Counted from the stretch's first letter, positions 8,479-18,449 are shown. The stretch is 64,000 nt of DNA from an uncultured Ruminococcus sp. (GCA_900318825.1 ONMB01000003.1:6380-70379); one strand, 5' to 3'. The notes: generated from the letters alone by a model not told the origin. Program-made: numbers and translations.

Positions 8479-8507
8479 ATTATACCATATTTCACGCTGT
8501 AATGCAA
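8479..8507 (-). promoter_or_regulatory. Promoter for yajC
   Basis: On the minus strand TTGCAT (8507-8502) and TATAAT (8484-8479) are 17 bp apart, about 55 bp upstream of the yajC ATG. Confidence 0.8.
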
Positions 8508-8689
8508 GTGTTTTAAGCGAATTTTCTGTGGAAAAGTGGCGTTTAGTGTATTGAATGCGGCATCTGTCAGCTGTGGATACCCTGCCTGTGACAATTTCCG
8601 CGTATTTTCATATAATGAAAACGAAGAGAATGAAATATGCTCCGTTTCGGGAGCGCTTTAGCCGTGAATACGGCGGAATGGAGATAGAT

Positions 8690-9553
8690 ATGAACAGAGA
8701 CTGCAATATACTTATCGCTGGCGGCGATATGCGTCAGATCTACTGTGCGCGGAGACTTGCCGGTCAGATGAATACTGGGATAATAGGCTTCGATGCGGAG
8801 CTTCTGCCCGATGATGCGGCAGATTGTATCGCCGATACTGCGCAGAAACGCTTCTACGACTGCGTTGTGCTGCCGGTAGTACCGCTCGACAGCAACGGTC
8901 TGCTCTCGACGCCGTGCAGCAGCTCGGAGCTCAGGCCGGAATACATCAGGGAAATGCTCCGCGAAGACGGTATTATCCTTGCCGGAAAATGCGACGAAAG
9001 GCTGCGGGAAATGTTCCCCGGTCACACGATAATGGAGTACCTCAGCCGCGAGGAACTCAGTTTGCGCAATGCCGTACCTACTGCCGAGGGAGCCGTGCAG
9101 ATAGCTCTCGAGGAGCTGCCTGTGACGCTGAACGGTCTGCGTGTGCTGATAGTGGGAATGGGCAGGATAGGTACTGCGCTGACTGCGGTGCTGAAGGGCT
9201 TCGGCGCTGATGTAACGGTCGCCGTCCGGAACGAGAACGGAGCTGCAAAGGCGCGTTTAGCCGGAGTGAGATCGGTCTATACGGACAGAGCCGGTGCTGA
9301 TTATGACCTTGTATACAACACCGTGCCGGGACTCGTTTTTGACCGTGAAAGACTGAGTGCTTTCAGCCGCGATACCCTCTTCATCGACCTCGCTTCAAAG
9401 CCCGGCGGTGTTGATTTTGAAGCCGCGCGTGAACTTGGCATAGGCGTTATATGGGCGCTGGGACTTCCCGGAAAGACAGCTCCCGTGACTGCCGGCGAGA
9501 TGATAGCCGAGACCGTAACTGCTATGCTTGCGGAAAGGGGGAGAGGCGAATGA
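8690..9553 (+). CDS. dpaA: Dipicolinate synthase subunit A
   Basis: DpaA (SpoVFA), with DpaB, makes dipicolinic acid from dihydrodipicolinate for the spore core. The 287-residue protein has the family N-terminus (CNILIAGGDMRQIYCARRL) and a Rossmann NAD(P)-binding segment (LRVLIVGMGRIGTAL). It ends with the family motif DLASKPGGVDFEAA and ALGLPGKTAPVTAGEMI. The start at 8690 follows GGAG by 6 nt and gives the usual length; an upstream in-frame ATG at 8555 lacks a ribosome site. The stop overlaps the dpaB ATG by 4 bp. Its presence suggests the organism, or a recent ancestor, forms spores. Confidence 0.93.
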   Translation: MNRDCNILIAGGDMRQIYCARRLAGQMNTGIIGFDAELLPDDAADCIADTAQKRFYDCVVLPVVPLDSNGLLSTPCSSSELRPEYIREMLREDGIILAGKCDERLREMFPGHTIMEYLSREELSLRNAVPTAEGAVQIALEELPVTLNGLRVLIVGMGRIGTALTAVLKGFGADVTVAVRNENGAAKARLAGVRSVYTDRAGADYDLVYNTVPGLVFDRERLSAFSRDTLFIDLASKPGGVDFEAARELGIGVIWALGLPGKTAPVTAGEMIAETVTAMLAERGRGE

Positions 9554-10140
9554 GCAGCATTTTCAAGGGACTGCGCATAGGTTATGCGATGACCGGCTCG
9601 TTCTGCACGTTCAGCCGCAGCTTTGAACAGGCGGAGCGGCTCATGGAGCTTGGTGCGGAGTTGCTCCCCATTATGTCGGAACACGCTTCCTCGATCGACA
9701 CGCGATTTGGTACTGCGGAGGAGAATGTCCGCCGGCTTGAGGAGATATGCGGCAGGGAGGTCATAAAGACGGTCGCCGGTGCTGAGCCTATCGGACCTAA
9801 GTCGATGACCGATATAATGCTCGTTGCACCGTGTACGTCGAATACGGCTTCAAAGCTCGCAGGCGGAATAACTGACACGGCGGTGACTATGGCTGTGAAA
9901 TCCCACCTGAGAAGCGGCAGACCGGTCCTGCTTGCGATAGCGTCGAATGACTCGCTGCTGGGCTCGGCAAAGAATTTAGGTGAGCTCTTCAACCGCAAGA
10001 ACTACTACTTTGTGCCGATGCTCCAGGACGACGTAGTGAAGAAGCCGGCTTCGCTGGTTGCGGAATTCGAGATGATACCCGAGGCGGTGGAGGCGGCAAT
10101 GAAGGGCATCCAGCTTCGCCCTATAATTTATCATAAATAG
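9550..10140 (+). CDS. dpaB: Dipicolinate synthase subunit B
   Basis: The 196-residue flavoprotein-like partner of DpaA (SpoVFB). It begins SSIFKGLRIGYAMTGSFCTF, typical of the family, and keeps the flavoprotein-fold segments DIMLVAPCTSNTASKLAGGITD and PVLLAIASND. The ATG overlaps the dpaA stop (ATGA), so the subunits are translationally coupled. A bidirectional terminator follows. No other sporulation gene is in the window. Confidence 0.93.
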   Translation: MSSIFKGLRIGYAMTGSFCTFSRSFEQAERLMELGAELLPIMSEHASSIDTRFGTAEENVRRLEEICGREVIKTVAGAEPIGPKSMTDIMLVAPCTSNTASKLAGGITDTAVTMAVKSHLRSGRPVLLAIASNDSLLGSAKNLGELFNRKNYYFVPMLQDDVVKKPASLVAEFEMIPEAVEAAMKGIQLRPIIYHK

Positions 10141-10147
10141 CAAAAAT

Positions 10148-10181
10148 GGCGAACCCGAATGAATGGGTTCGCCTTTGTTTT
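10148..10181. terminator. Bidirectional terminator between dpaB and groEL
   Basis: GGCGAACCC (10148-10156) pairs with GGGTTCGCC (10165-10173). It is followed on the plus strand by TTTGTTTTG and on the minus strand by ATTTTTG, so it can end both convergent units. Confidence 0.85.
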
Positions 10182-10289
10182 GCTGTTATTCACGCTGCAT
10201 TTATCTTCCGTGTGCGAAAGCAGACTTTCCTTTTGTAAGGAGTGAGCGAGCTTGCGAGCAGCAGCGTGGAGAGCGCAGCCTTCAGCTGC

Positions 10290-11918
<1,629 letters not shown>

Positions 11919-11974
11919 CTACTCCTTTATGATTGATTAGTGACTTGAGATCCGGAATTCCTGATTCCGCATTA

Positions 11975-12277
<303 letters not shown>

Positions 12278-12284
12278 TCAACAT

Positions 12285-12311
12285 TTAGCACTCTTTATCT
12301 TTGAGTGCTAA
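12285..12311 (-). promoter_or_regulatory. CIRCE operator of groESL
   Basis: TTAGCACTC-N9-GAGTGCTAA is a perfect match to the HrcA operator. On the minus strand a TATAAT (12316-12311) abuts the upstream arm, so bound HrcA would cover the transcription start of groES-groEL. Confidence 0.97.
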
Positions 12312-12438
12312 TTATATTTTACCACCTTTTTATAATAAATCAAGAGTTTTCTTTTAGGTTTTACAATTTTTGGAAATTTGCACTATTTGTTGAAAACTCT
12401 GTGGACAATTAACTGCACTTTTGACTGGAATACCCTCA

Positions 12439-12480
12439 TAAAAGAACAGGACCGGCTGCGCCAAACAACCGGTCCTGTTC
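12439..12480 (-). terminator. Terminator after the CAP-dockerin gene
   Basis: On the minus strand GAACAGGACCGG (12480-12469) pairs with CCGGTCCTGTTC (12455-12444), a 12-bp stem, then TTTTATG. It is placed 36 bp after the stop of the CAP-dockerin gene. Confidence 0.83.
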
Positions 12481-12515
12481 ATTGAACACACTTAATATAT
12501 ACCATTTCTCATTAT

Positions 12516-13292
12516 TCACTTATAGTTTATAAGGTCACCTATTGTCATGGGGACGTGCTTGAATTTGCCGAGGATATAGCCGCGCATTATCACGAGGTCT
12601 GAGATATTCAGGCTGCCGTCGCTCATAACATCGGCGCTTTCCTTCTGGAGCGGATTGAGTCCGTGAAAGTCATTGACGAGCTCCTTCTTCATTATTATGT
12701 AGTCGAAGCAGTCAACAGAACCGTCACCTGTGAGGTCACCGGAGCAGCCGGGTATGACCTGATACTGAGCAGGCAGATAGGCGTCTTTTATTGATTCATC
12801 AGCAGCTACGAAGAGCTGAGACCAGTACCATCTATATGTGCTGTCGGGATCGTAATAAACTCCGATGCCGATGTAGTTATAATCGGGATTGAGTATGGCT
12901 TTCCAGTGTTTTTCGGAAGTTCTCCACTGCTCGAAGGTAGCCTCCGGGGTGCTGTTTCCGCAAGCGATATTCTCTGCGGCGGCGTTGTGAGAGAGTACGT
13001 TCTCGTCAACGATGTATATGCCGCGTTCGCCGTTCGGGCGGGTATGACTGAAAGTCACGCTGCACTCTTCTGCGCGGATATTGGCGCATTCTGAGAGATA
13101 AGGTGCGACCAGAAGCGGTTCAAGACCGGCGTCCTCCCTTGCGCAGTTGACGAAGTAGCCGATACGGTCAGCGTACTCCTGCAAGGATATGTACTGCTCT
13201 CCTGCGCAGGAGACTGGCTGTGCTGTGAACATACAGCAGCAGGTTACCGCTAAAGATATAAGCACGGAAAAAAACTTCGCCGCAGTTTTCAC
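12516..13292 (-). CDS. Secreted CAP-domain protein with type I dockerin
   Basis: A 258-residue exported protein. A signal peptide (KTAAKFFSVLISLAVTCCC, then TAQPVSCAGE) precedes a CAP/SCP-like domain (about 40-175) with FSHTRPNGER, AENIACGNSTPEA, WRTSEKHWKAIL and YNYIGIGVYY. The C-terminus (about 183-250) is a dockerin with two calcium-loop repeats, GDLTGDGSVDCFDYIIMKKEL and DVMSDGSLNISDLVIMRGYI, which would bind a cohesin and place the protein on a cellulosome-like scaffold. The GTG at 13292 is chosen because a GGGGGGTGAG ribosome site lies at the right distance; a GTG at 13301 overlaps that site. CAP function in bacteria is mostly unknown. Confidence 0.88.
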   Translation of the reverse strand: MKTAAKFFSVLISLAVTCCCMFTAQPVSCAGEQYISLQEYADRIGYFVNCAREDAGLEPLLVAPYLSECANIRAEECSVTFSHTRPNGERGIYIVDENVLSHNAAAENIACGNSTPEATFEQWRTSEKHWKAILNPDYNYIGIGVYYDPDSTYRWYWSQLFVAADESIKDAYLPAQYQVIPGCSGDLTGDGSVDCFDYIIMKKELVNDFHGLNPLQKESADVMSDGSLNISDLVIMRGYILGKFKHVPMTIGDLINYK

Positions 13293-13492
13293 AGCACTCA
13301 CCCCCCGTAGATATGGAAATGCACAGAGTCAGCTTCTATGAGATAACTCTACAATAATTTTAACACATTGTTCCATACTTTTGAAGAGGTTCAAGGCTAT
13401 TTTGTTACAACTGACGAGAAAATTCTACATTTTGTACAAATAAAATCTACTTGTAGTATTATCAGAACGGGATTATCCTGTTTGCTTTGCGC

Positions 13493-13927
13493 TTAGTTTG
13501 AGCTTGAAGCGTCGTTGATAACACTTATAACGTTGTCGTAGTGACGGCAGAGTGCTTCAACTGTGAGGTCCATATTCTCGAGGATCTTCTGCTGGGGATC
13601 CTCAGTTGTGATGAAGGTGCTGTTGTTGACAACTATCTCACCCTCGGGATCAATGAACATCTTGCAGCTGAAATTAGCCGGATCAGCGTTGAAAGTGTTC
13701 ACCTGACGCATAAGGTCGATGCCGACGCTCTTGAGCTTAGCGAGGTGGCTTGCCATGATTATAAGCACACCGGTGCTTTCTGTGTAGCTTACGAAGAAGA
13801 GGGGAGTTGCTTCGATATTCGGGAGCTTGAGCTGGAACCATACGACGTTTTCGTTATCTGTTGCTGTACGGCACTTGAAATTCTTGGATTCAAGGTATTC
13901 TACAAATTTTTTGATAGTGTTATTCAT
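13493..13927 (-). CDS. YbjN-domain protein
   Basis: A 144-residue cytoplasmic protein resembling the YbjN family, which has a type III secretion chaperone-like fold. It starts MNNTIKKFVEYLESKNFKC and has segments such as NVVWFQLKLPNI and TGVLIIMASHLAKL, MRQVNTFNADP and KMFIDPEGEIVV. The ATG at 13927 follows TGGAGGAACG; a longer frame adds hydrophobic residues without a ribosome site. It has its own consensus promoter. The function in Firmicutes is not known. Confidence 0.75.
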   Translation of the reverse strand: MNNTIKKFVEYLESKNFKCRTATDNENVVWFQLKLPNIEATPLFFVSYTESTGVLIIMASHLAKLKSVGIDLMRQVNTFNADPANFSCKMFIDPEGEIVVNNSTFITTEDPQQKILENMDLTVEALCRHYDNVISVINDASSSN

Positions 13928-13961
13928 AATCGTTCCTCCAATAATGTGATTATATATAATA

Positions 13962-13990
13962 ATTATAGCGTATGCACAGTAATTTGTCAA
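13962..13990 (-). promoter_or_regulatory. Consensus promoter for the YbjN-like gene
   Basis: On the minus strand TTGACA (13990-13985) and TATAAT (13967-13962) are separated by 17 bp, about 35 bp before the ATG at 13927. Confidence 0.88.
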
Positions 13991-14014
13991 CAAATATTTT
14001 GAAAAATATGCAAA

Positions 14015-14045
14015 TCAGCCTGAAGAAATACTGTCTTCAGGCTGA
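14015..14045 (-). terminator. Terminator after the XRE-cupin-synthetase gene
   Basis: A perfect 12-bp stem, TCAGCCTGAAGA with TCTTCAGGCTGA, and a 7-nt loop lie 6 bp after the stop at 14051. The downstream T-run on the minus strand is weak (TTTGCATATTTTT). Confidence 0.7.
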
Positions 14046-14050
14046 TGTCA

Positions 14051-16357
14051 TTAACCCTTTAGAGCAACTCTCCTGATCTTGCCGCTGATAGTCTTGGGGA
14101 GTTCGTCGCGGAACTCGACTATTCTCGGGTACTTATATGGAGCAGTGTGCTTTTTAACGTAATTCTGTATTTCCTTCTTGAGCTCGTCAGTACCGACGGT
14201 TCCCTTTGTGAGAACGATCGAAGCCTTTACTACCTGTCCTCTTACCGGATCAGGAGCAGCGCTTACGCCGCATTCAAGCACATAGGGGAGCTCCATGATA
14301 ACGCTTTCGATCTCGAAAGGTCCTATACGGTAGCCGGAGGACTTGATAACGTCATCAACACGTCCGACATACCAGAAGTAGCCGTCCTCGTCCTTCCATG
14401 CAGTATCGCCTGTGTGGTAGACTCCGTCGCTCCATGCTTCCTTGGTCTTTTCCTCATCGCGGTAATATCCGAGGAAGAGTCCGCAGGGAACGTTCTTGTC
14501 TGTACGGATAACGATCTCGCCGGTCTCACCGGTCTTGACGGGTTTGCCGTCGGGATCGACTATATCAACATCATAGAGTACGCTGGGCTTGCCCATTGAA
14601 CCGGGACGGCAGGTCATACCAACGAAGTTTCCGATAGAGAGCGTGGTCTCTGTCTGACCGAAGCCCTCCATGAGCTTTACGCCGGTAGCCTTGAGTAACT
14701 GGTTGTAGACCTCGGGGTTGAGAGCCTCGCCGGCAACGGTTGCGTACTTGATAGAGCTGAGGTCAAATTTGGAGAGGTTTTCCTTGATGAAGAAGCGGTA
14801 CATCGTAGGCGGTGCGCAGAAGGTAGTGATGTTGTACTTCTTGAACATGGGAAGTATCTTGTTTGCATCAAAGCGGTCGAAGTCGTAGACGAATATGCAG
14901 GTCTCGCTGAGCCACTGTCCGTAGAGCTTGCCCCAGAGAGCCTTGCCCCAGCCGGTATCGGAAATTGTGAAGTGGATACCGTTAGGATCGACGTTGTGCC
15001 AGTAACGCGCTGTGATGAAGTGACCGAGAGCGTACTTGTGGCAGTGGGTAGCTATCTTCGGGTAGCCGGTAGTACCGGAGGTGAAGAACATAAGGTTGGG
15101 ATCACTGCCGCAGGAGAGCTTTTCGGGATCTGACGGGCGCTCGAAAACGTCGCTGAAAGCAGGCATTTCCGCATTGAAATCGTACCAGCCCTCACGCTGA
15201 CCATTCACGATCATTTTGGTTATATTCATACCGCTTTCTTCGACTGCGAGGTCAACCTGATGAGCAACATCGCCGTCAGCGGTACATACGATAGCCTTTA
15301 CGTCAGCAGCCTTGAAGCGGTATGTAAAGTCGTGCTGGACGAGCTGGTTCGTAGCAGGGATAACGACAGCTCCTATCTTGTGGAGCGCGATTATCGAGAA
15401 CCAGAACTGATAATGTCTCTTGAGCACGAGCATTACCTTGTCGCCCTTCTTTATTCCCTTGGACTGGAAATAATTGGCTGTCATATTGGAGTATTTCTTT
15501 ATTTCTGCAAAGGTGAACTTCCTGTCGGAAAGGTCCTCTGCGACATATATCATAGCTGTCTTGTCAGGACATTTTGCTGCGAGTCCGTCAACAACGTCGA
15601 AGCCGAAGTTGAACTGCTCCTCGTTCTTGAAGCTGATGCTCTTGAGAGCGCCGTCAGCGTCTGTCTCGCAGGAAACGAACTTGTCTGCGATAGGATCATC
15701 AATGTTTGCAAGGTCGAAGTTCGTAACGCCGGGGAGTATGACCGGATCGAGGTGGTTGATAGCGTACTGCGGCTGATTGACTCCGCAGACAACAGCGTAG
15801 AATACACATTCCTTGCCGCCGACTGCCCATTCATCGTGGGGCTCGGAGCTGTCATAGTAGATAGAGTCTCCCTCGTTGAGCACCTCGATGTTATCGCCTA
15901 CGCGGACCTTGAGCTGACCGCTGATGACGATATCCATTTCCTGTCCCTCGTGGGTATGGGGGTGGGGGACGCGGTATTCCTCATCAACATAGGGGATAGT
16001 TACGAGGAAGGGTTCTGCGATCTTGTTCCTGAACTTGGGGGCAAGGCGGAGATAGCTGAGTCCCTTGCGTCTTGCGATAGGGAGACCTTCGCCCCTTCTT
16101 GTTATGTCATAGCTTCTGATATGAGGGGATTCACCTTCCATGAGGTCGGTGATCTCAACACCGCAGGCATTAGCAAATTTATAGATGAAGGAAAAGCTGA
16201 AGTCCTTGGCACCGCCCTCATAGGCGTTGTACTCGAATACGGACACGCCGACCTTCTGAGCCATTTCCTCGGGAGTCAGACCTACTGATTCGCGTGTAGC
16301 TCTAATTCGCTCAGCGACCTCTCTTATCTTAAATTCGGGGTTCATGAAACTATCCAT
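14051..16357 (-). CDS. XRE regulator-cupin-acyl-CoA synthetase fusion
   Basis: A 768-residue protein that joins a regulator to an enzyme. About residues 8-65 form an XRE helix-turn-helix (RATRESVGLTPEEMAQKVGV and FEYNAYEGG). About 100-190 form a cupin (HPHTHEGQEMDIVISGQLKV, GDSIYYDSSEPHDEWA). From about 245 to the end is an AMP-forming acyl-CoA synthetase of the AcsM/acetyl-CoA synthetase type, with FFTSGTTGYPKIATH near 425, GFGQTETT, YHTGDTAW, SSGYRIGPFEIE and the C-terminal PKTISGKIRRV with its catalytic Lys near 761. It should activate a carboxylic acid with ATP and CoA; the substrate cannot be read from the sequence. The start at 16357 follows AGGAG. Regulation by its own N-terminus is an inference. 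Confidence 0.93.
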   Translation of the reverse strand: MDSFMNPEFKIREVAERIRATRESVGLTPEEMAQKVGVSVFEYNAYEGGAKDFSFSFIYKFANACGVEITDLMEGESPHIRSYDITRRGEGLPIARRKGLSYLRLAPKFRNKIAEPFLVTIPYVDEEYRVPHPHTHEGQEMDIVISGQLKVRVGDNIEVLNEGDSIYYDSSEPHDEWAVGGKECVFYAVVCGVNQPQYAINHLDPVILPGVTNFDLANIDDPIADKFVSCETDADGALKSISFKNEEQFNFGFDVVDGLAAKCPDKTAMIYVAEDLSDRKFTFAEIKKYSNMTANYFQSKGIKKGDKVMLVLKRHYQFWFSIIALHKIGAVVIPATNQLVQHDFTYRFKAADVKAIVCTADGDVAHQVDLAVEESGMNITKMIVNGQREGWYDFNAEMPAFSDVFERPSDPEKLSCGSDPNLMFFTSGTTGYPKIATHCHKYALGHFITARYWHNVDPNGIHFTISDTGWGKALWGKLYGQWLSETCIFVYDFDRFDANKILPMFKKYNITTFCAPPTMYRFFIKENLSKFDLSSIKYATVAGEALNPEVYNQLLKATGVKLMEGFGQTETTLSIGNFVGMTCRPGSMGKPSVLYDVDIVDPDGKPVKTGETGEIVIRTDKNVPCGLFLGYYRDEEKTKEAWSDGVYHTGDTAWKDEDGYFWYVGRVDDVIKSSGYRIGPFEIESVIMELPYVLECGVSAAPDPVRGQVVKASIVLTKGTVGTDELKKEIQNYVKKHTAPYKYPRIVEFRDELPKTISGKIRRVALKG

Positions 16358-16402
16358 CGCAAGCCTGCTCCTTTCTGAAGATTTGCCGTTATAAGGCAAA
16401 AA

Positions 16403-16445
16403 CAGATCATATTGTATTATGCGCACAGAGGTGCGCCGTGATCTG
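16403..16445 (-). promoter_or_regulatory. Nested hairpin with T-run in the leader of the synthetase fusion
   Basis: On the minus strand CAGATCA (16445-16439) pairs with TGATCTG (16409-16403), enclosing GCGCAC-N4-GTGCGC (16436-16421), and the outer arm is followed by TTTTTG. It lies about 10-50 nt after the predicted transcription start and resembles a leader terminator or attenuator. The inner palindrome could also serve as a DNA operator. Confidence 0.6.
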
Positions 16446-16461
16446 CGCTCACATAAACATT

Positions 16462-16490
16462 AGTATACCACATTTCAGGATATTTGTCAA
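16462..16490 (-). promoter_or_regulatory. Promoter for the synthetase fusion
   Basis: On the minus strand TTGACA (16490-16485) and TATACT (16467-16462) are 17 bp apart. The predicted start leaves a leader of about 100 nt. Confidence 0.85.
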
Positions 16491-16514
16491 CTTCGGTCGG
16501 CTGGCAAGGCATAT

Positions 16515-16544
16515 AGAAAAAGGGACGTCTTAAAAGACGCCCCT
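16515..16544 (-). terminator. Terminator after the tail-like cassette
   Basis: On the minus strand AGGGGCGTCTT (16544-16534) pairs with AAGACGTCCCT (16531-16521, one G-T pair), then TTTTTCT. It closes the three-gene minus-strand cassette. Confidence 0.85.
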
Positions 16545-16563
16545 GCGGTATTTGAGTGAGAGC

Positions 16564-16866
16564 TTATTGGTCTGAGTAGACTGTTCCGTAGACCTTCTGA
16601 CCGTTGCAGAAAGCCTCGGATATCGTTCTGCCCTCGAAGTTCATCTCCTCGACGTGCATATCCGCAAATGCAAGGTCGGAGACTACTATCCGGCGTATGT
16701 TGTGGAGCTTCATAATGAGCGGATAACCGTCATTGAAGCTGCTTCCGAGACAGCGCATTATGAAGTCGGGATATGGCGGGACGATGTCAGCGCTTCTGAT
16801 CTCCGGCGGCAGTCCTTCCACGAACGGGTAGCCGTTATTGCTGCCCGGGACGATTATCATTCCCAT
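16564..16866 (-). CDS. Small hypothetical protein of the tail-like cassette
   Basis: A 100-residue protein with no recognised domain. It starts MGMIIVPGSNNGYPFVEG and has a mixed hydrophilic, Pro/Gly-containing N-terminal half. No signal peptide or membrane segment is seen. GGGAGGAG lies upstream of its ATG, and only 1 bp separates it from the preceding fibre-like gene, so it is translated as part of the same unit. A tail accessory or short tip role is inferred from position only. Confidence 0.7.
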   Translation of the reverse strand: MGMIIVPGSNNGYPFVEGLPPEIRSADIVPPYPDFIMRCLGSSFNDGYPLIMKLHNIRRIVVSDLAFADMHVEEMNFEGRTISEAFCNGQKVYGTVYSDQ

Positions 16867-16867
16867 A

Positions 16868-17791
16868 TCAGTCTCCTCCCTCCACCACGAAGCCTATCGA
16901 CTGAAGATAGGCAGCGTCCTTGCACTGTGCAGTTGTCAGCGGCAGAAAGACCTGCGGTTCATCGTAGTAGATTCTTGAGTAAGCCATACCGGCATTCTCA
17001 CGGTCGTAGAAGCAGGCGTAGTTGTAGGTACCATCCCACATGCAGTGAGGGATATTCGTAAACGCGAGCGCACTGTAAAAATTGCTGAACGAAGACTGCC
17101 ATGCTGACAAACAGGCAGCGCCGTAAGCAGAGAAGCCTGATGCGCCGGTTATCTCGCCTGTGATGTAGGAATCTGTAACGGTGCAGCTATAAGCAAAGAA
17201 GCATACGTCAGAGTTGTTGAAGCCGTAATACGGACCTGTAAGCTGCATCAGGTCAAGATGAAAATGGCAGCGGTTCAATGCGGCGCCTGAGAAGAACGCC
17301 GAGCTTGTATTGAGTATTCCTGAGTATGAAAAGCTGCAAAGCTCTGCTGTGAGAGCAAGAGCATTTGACATAACGCAGCAGCTTCCGCGCAGGTTCATAT
17401 CAATGAAAAACGTGCAGTTATACAGGCTGAGTGTACATGAGCTGCCGCCTGTGTTATTGAAAAAAGCAATGCTGTTTCCTACGAGTCTTGTGTTGGAAAA
17501 GGAAGTGTTTTTGACAGAAATGCTGGTATTTGTTGAGAAGGGAACAGAGAATACCGTAACGCTGCCATTGGGATCGGAAACGAAGATATTGCTTATGGAG
17601 TGACCTTTTCCGTCAAAGCTGAGGCATTTCAGCGGTATTGGCGAAAAGTGCTCAGCGTAGGGTGTACCGTTGAAATCTAAGTCCGCGCCGAGTTCAAAGT
17701 AGGTGGTCTCACTGCCGAGAGTATCCATAGAATACAGGTCGTCGACGGAAGTGATGATATAGGGATCAGCCTGAGTGCCTGTACCTGTCAT
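16868..17791 (-). CDS. Beta-helix, tail-fibre-like protein
   Basis: A 307-residue protein without a signal peptide. It starts with GTGTQADPYIITSVDDLYSM, the kind of opening found on beta-helix and tail-fibre-like proteins. Much of the rest is a run of short beta segments rich in Ser, Asn, Cys and Phe (FDGKGHSISNIFVSD, LSLYNCTFFIDMN, LNRCHFHLDL) consistent with parallel beta-helix coils. About fourteen cysteines is unusual for a cytoplasmic protein. Its ATG lies 1 bp after the BppU-like gene stop. A receptor-binding tip or fibre is the best guess. Confidence 0.65.
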   Translation of the reverse strand: MTGTGTQADPYIITSVDDLYSMDTLGSETTYFELGADLDFNGTPYAEHFSPIPLKCLSFDGKGHSISNIFVSDPNGSVTVFSVPFSTNTSISVKNTSFSNTRLVGNSIAFFNNTGGSSCTLSLYNCTFFIDMNLRGSCCVMSNALALTAELCSFSYSGILNTSSAFFSGAALNRCHFHLDLMQLTGPYYGFNNSDVCFFAYSCTVTDSYITGEITGASGFSAYGAACLSAWQSSFSNFYSALAFTNIPHCMWDGTYNYACFYDRENAGMAYSRIYYDEPQVFLPLTTAQCKDAAYLQSIGFVVEGGD

Positions 17792-17792
17792 A

Positions 17793-18449
17793 TTATACCC
17801 CCTCCCTTATGATGACGTAGAGCGAGTTATGCTTCGGTGTGATAGCATCGTACTGCTCCCTTGTGAGTGCAACTACCTCCGGACGCGCGAGGTAGGTCTG
17901 CGTATCCTCCTCCATCTGGTCAAGACGCTCCTCAACTTCTTCAAGGTTGAAATCGTACATTTTCTGCTGGAGCAGAGCAAGGTCGGCAGCAGCTGCGTCG
18001 TTGATGCTGCTGACACCGTCGGAAGCTGCCTCGTTTATCTCGCTGATGAGCTGTTCGGCTGTTTCGGGCAGGGGACCGTTCTGACCGGAGATCGTAGGTC
18101 TGACGGTGACGGGAGCCATATCGTATTTGATAATGGTATAGTTGCTCGCGTCGATAGTCTCCGAGGCTCTGAGTTCGAGCGCGAGCCTGCCGGCATTGTG
18201 AGTGAAGCTGTCCGAGACTTTCCAGCTCAGCTTCAGTGTCCTCTCGTGGACCTCCGGTATGAGTATCTGTTCTATCTCCCAGTTCTCCTCGGTAACGCCT
18301 CTGAGCACAAAGGTGCAGAGCGACAGATCCTTTCCGCAGTAGTATCTGTCAACGATGATGTGGATAATGTCGGCAAAGTGTTCGCCCTGCGCGAACAGAT
18401 TGCCGAAGCCGTAAGTCGGGATAGTTTTTCCCTTGGCGTATATTTCCAT
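17793..18449 (-). CDS. Phage baseplate-like (BppU-type) protein
   Basis: A 218-residue protein. About residues 1-120 form a beta-rich domain resembling the N-terminal domain of phage upper baseplate proteins (YAKGKTIPTYGFGNLFAQGE, LSLCTFVLRGVTEENWE, LKLSWKVSDSFTHNAGRLAL, NYTIIKYDMAPVTV). Residues about 130-195 are helical and coiled-coil-like (LISEINEAASDGVSS, LEEVEERLDQMEED), as in trimeric tail proteins. The ATG at 18449 follows GGAGG; a longer frame adds an Arg-rich stretch with no ribosome site. No capsid, terminase, integrase or lysis gene is nearby, so this is a cassette or remnant rather than a prophage. Confidence 0.65.
   Translation of the reverse strand: MEIYAKGKTIPTYGFGNLFAQGEHFADIIHIIVDRYYCGKDLSLCTFVLRGVTEENWEIEQILIPEVHERTLKLSWKVSDSFTHNAGRLALELRASETIDASNYTIIKYDMAPVTVRPTISGQNGPLPETAEQLISEINEAASDGVSSINDAAAADLALLQQKMYDFNLEEVEERLDQMEEDTQTYLARPEVVALTREQYDAITPKHNSLYVIIREGV

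Noticed and set aside
15260..16288. Long open frame on the plus strand, 342 codons
   Set aside because: It is antisense to the strongly supported XRE-cupin-synthetase gene and has no ribosome site or family match; codon bias makes such antisense frames common here.
16564..18449. Complete prophage
   Set aside because: No integrase, terminase, capsid, portal or lysis gene lies nearby; only tail-like genes were seen.
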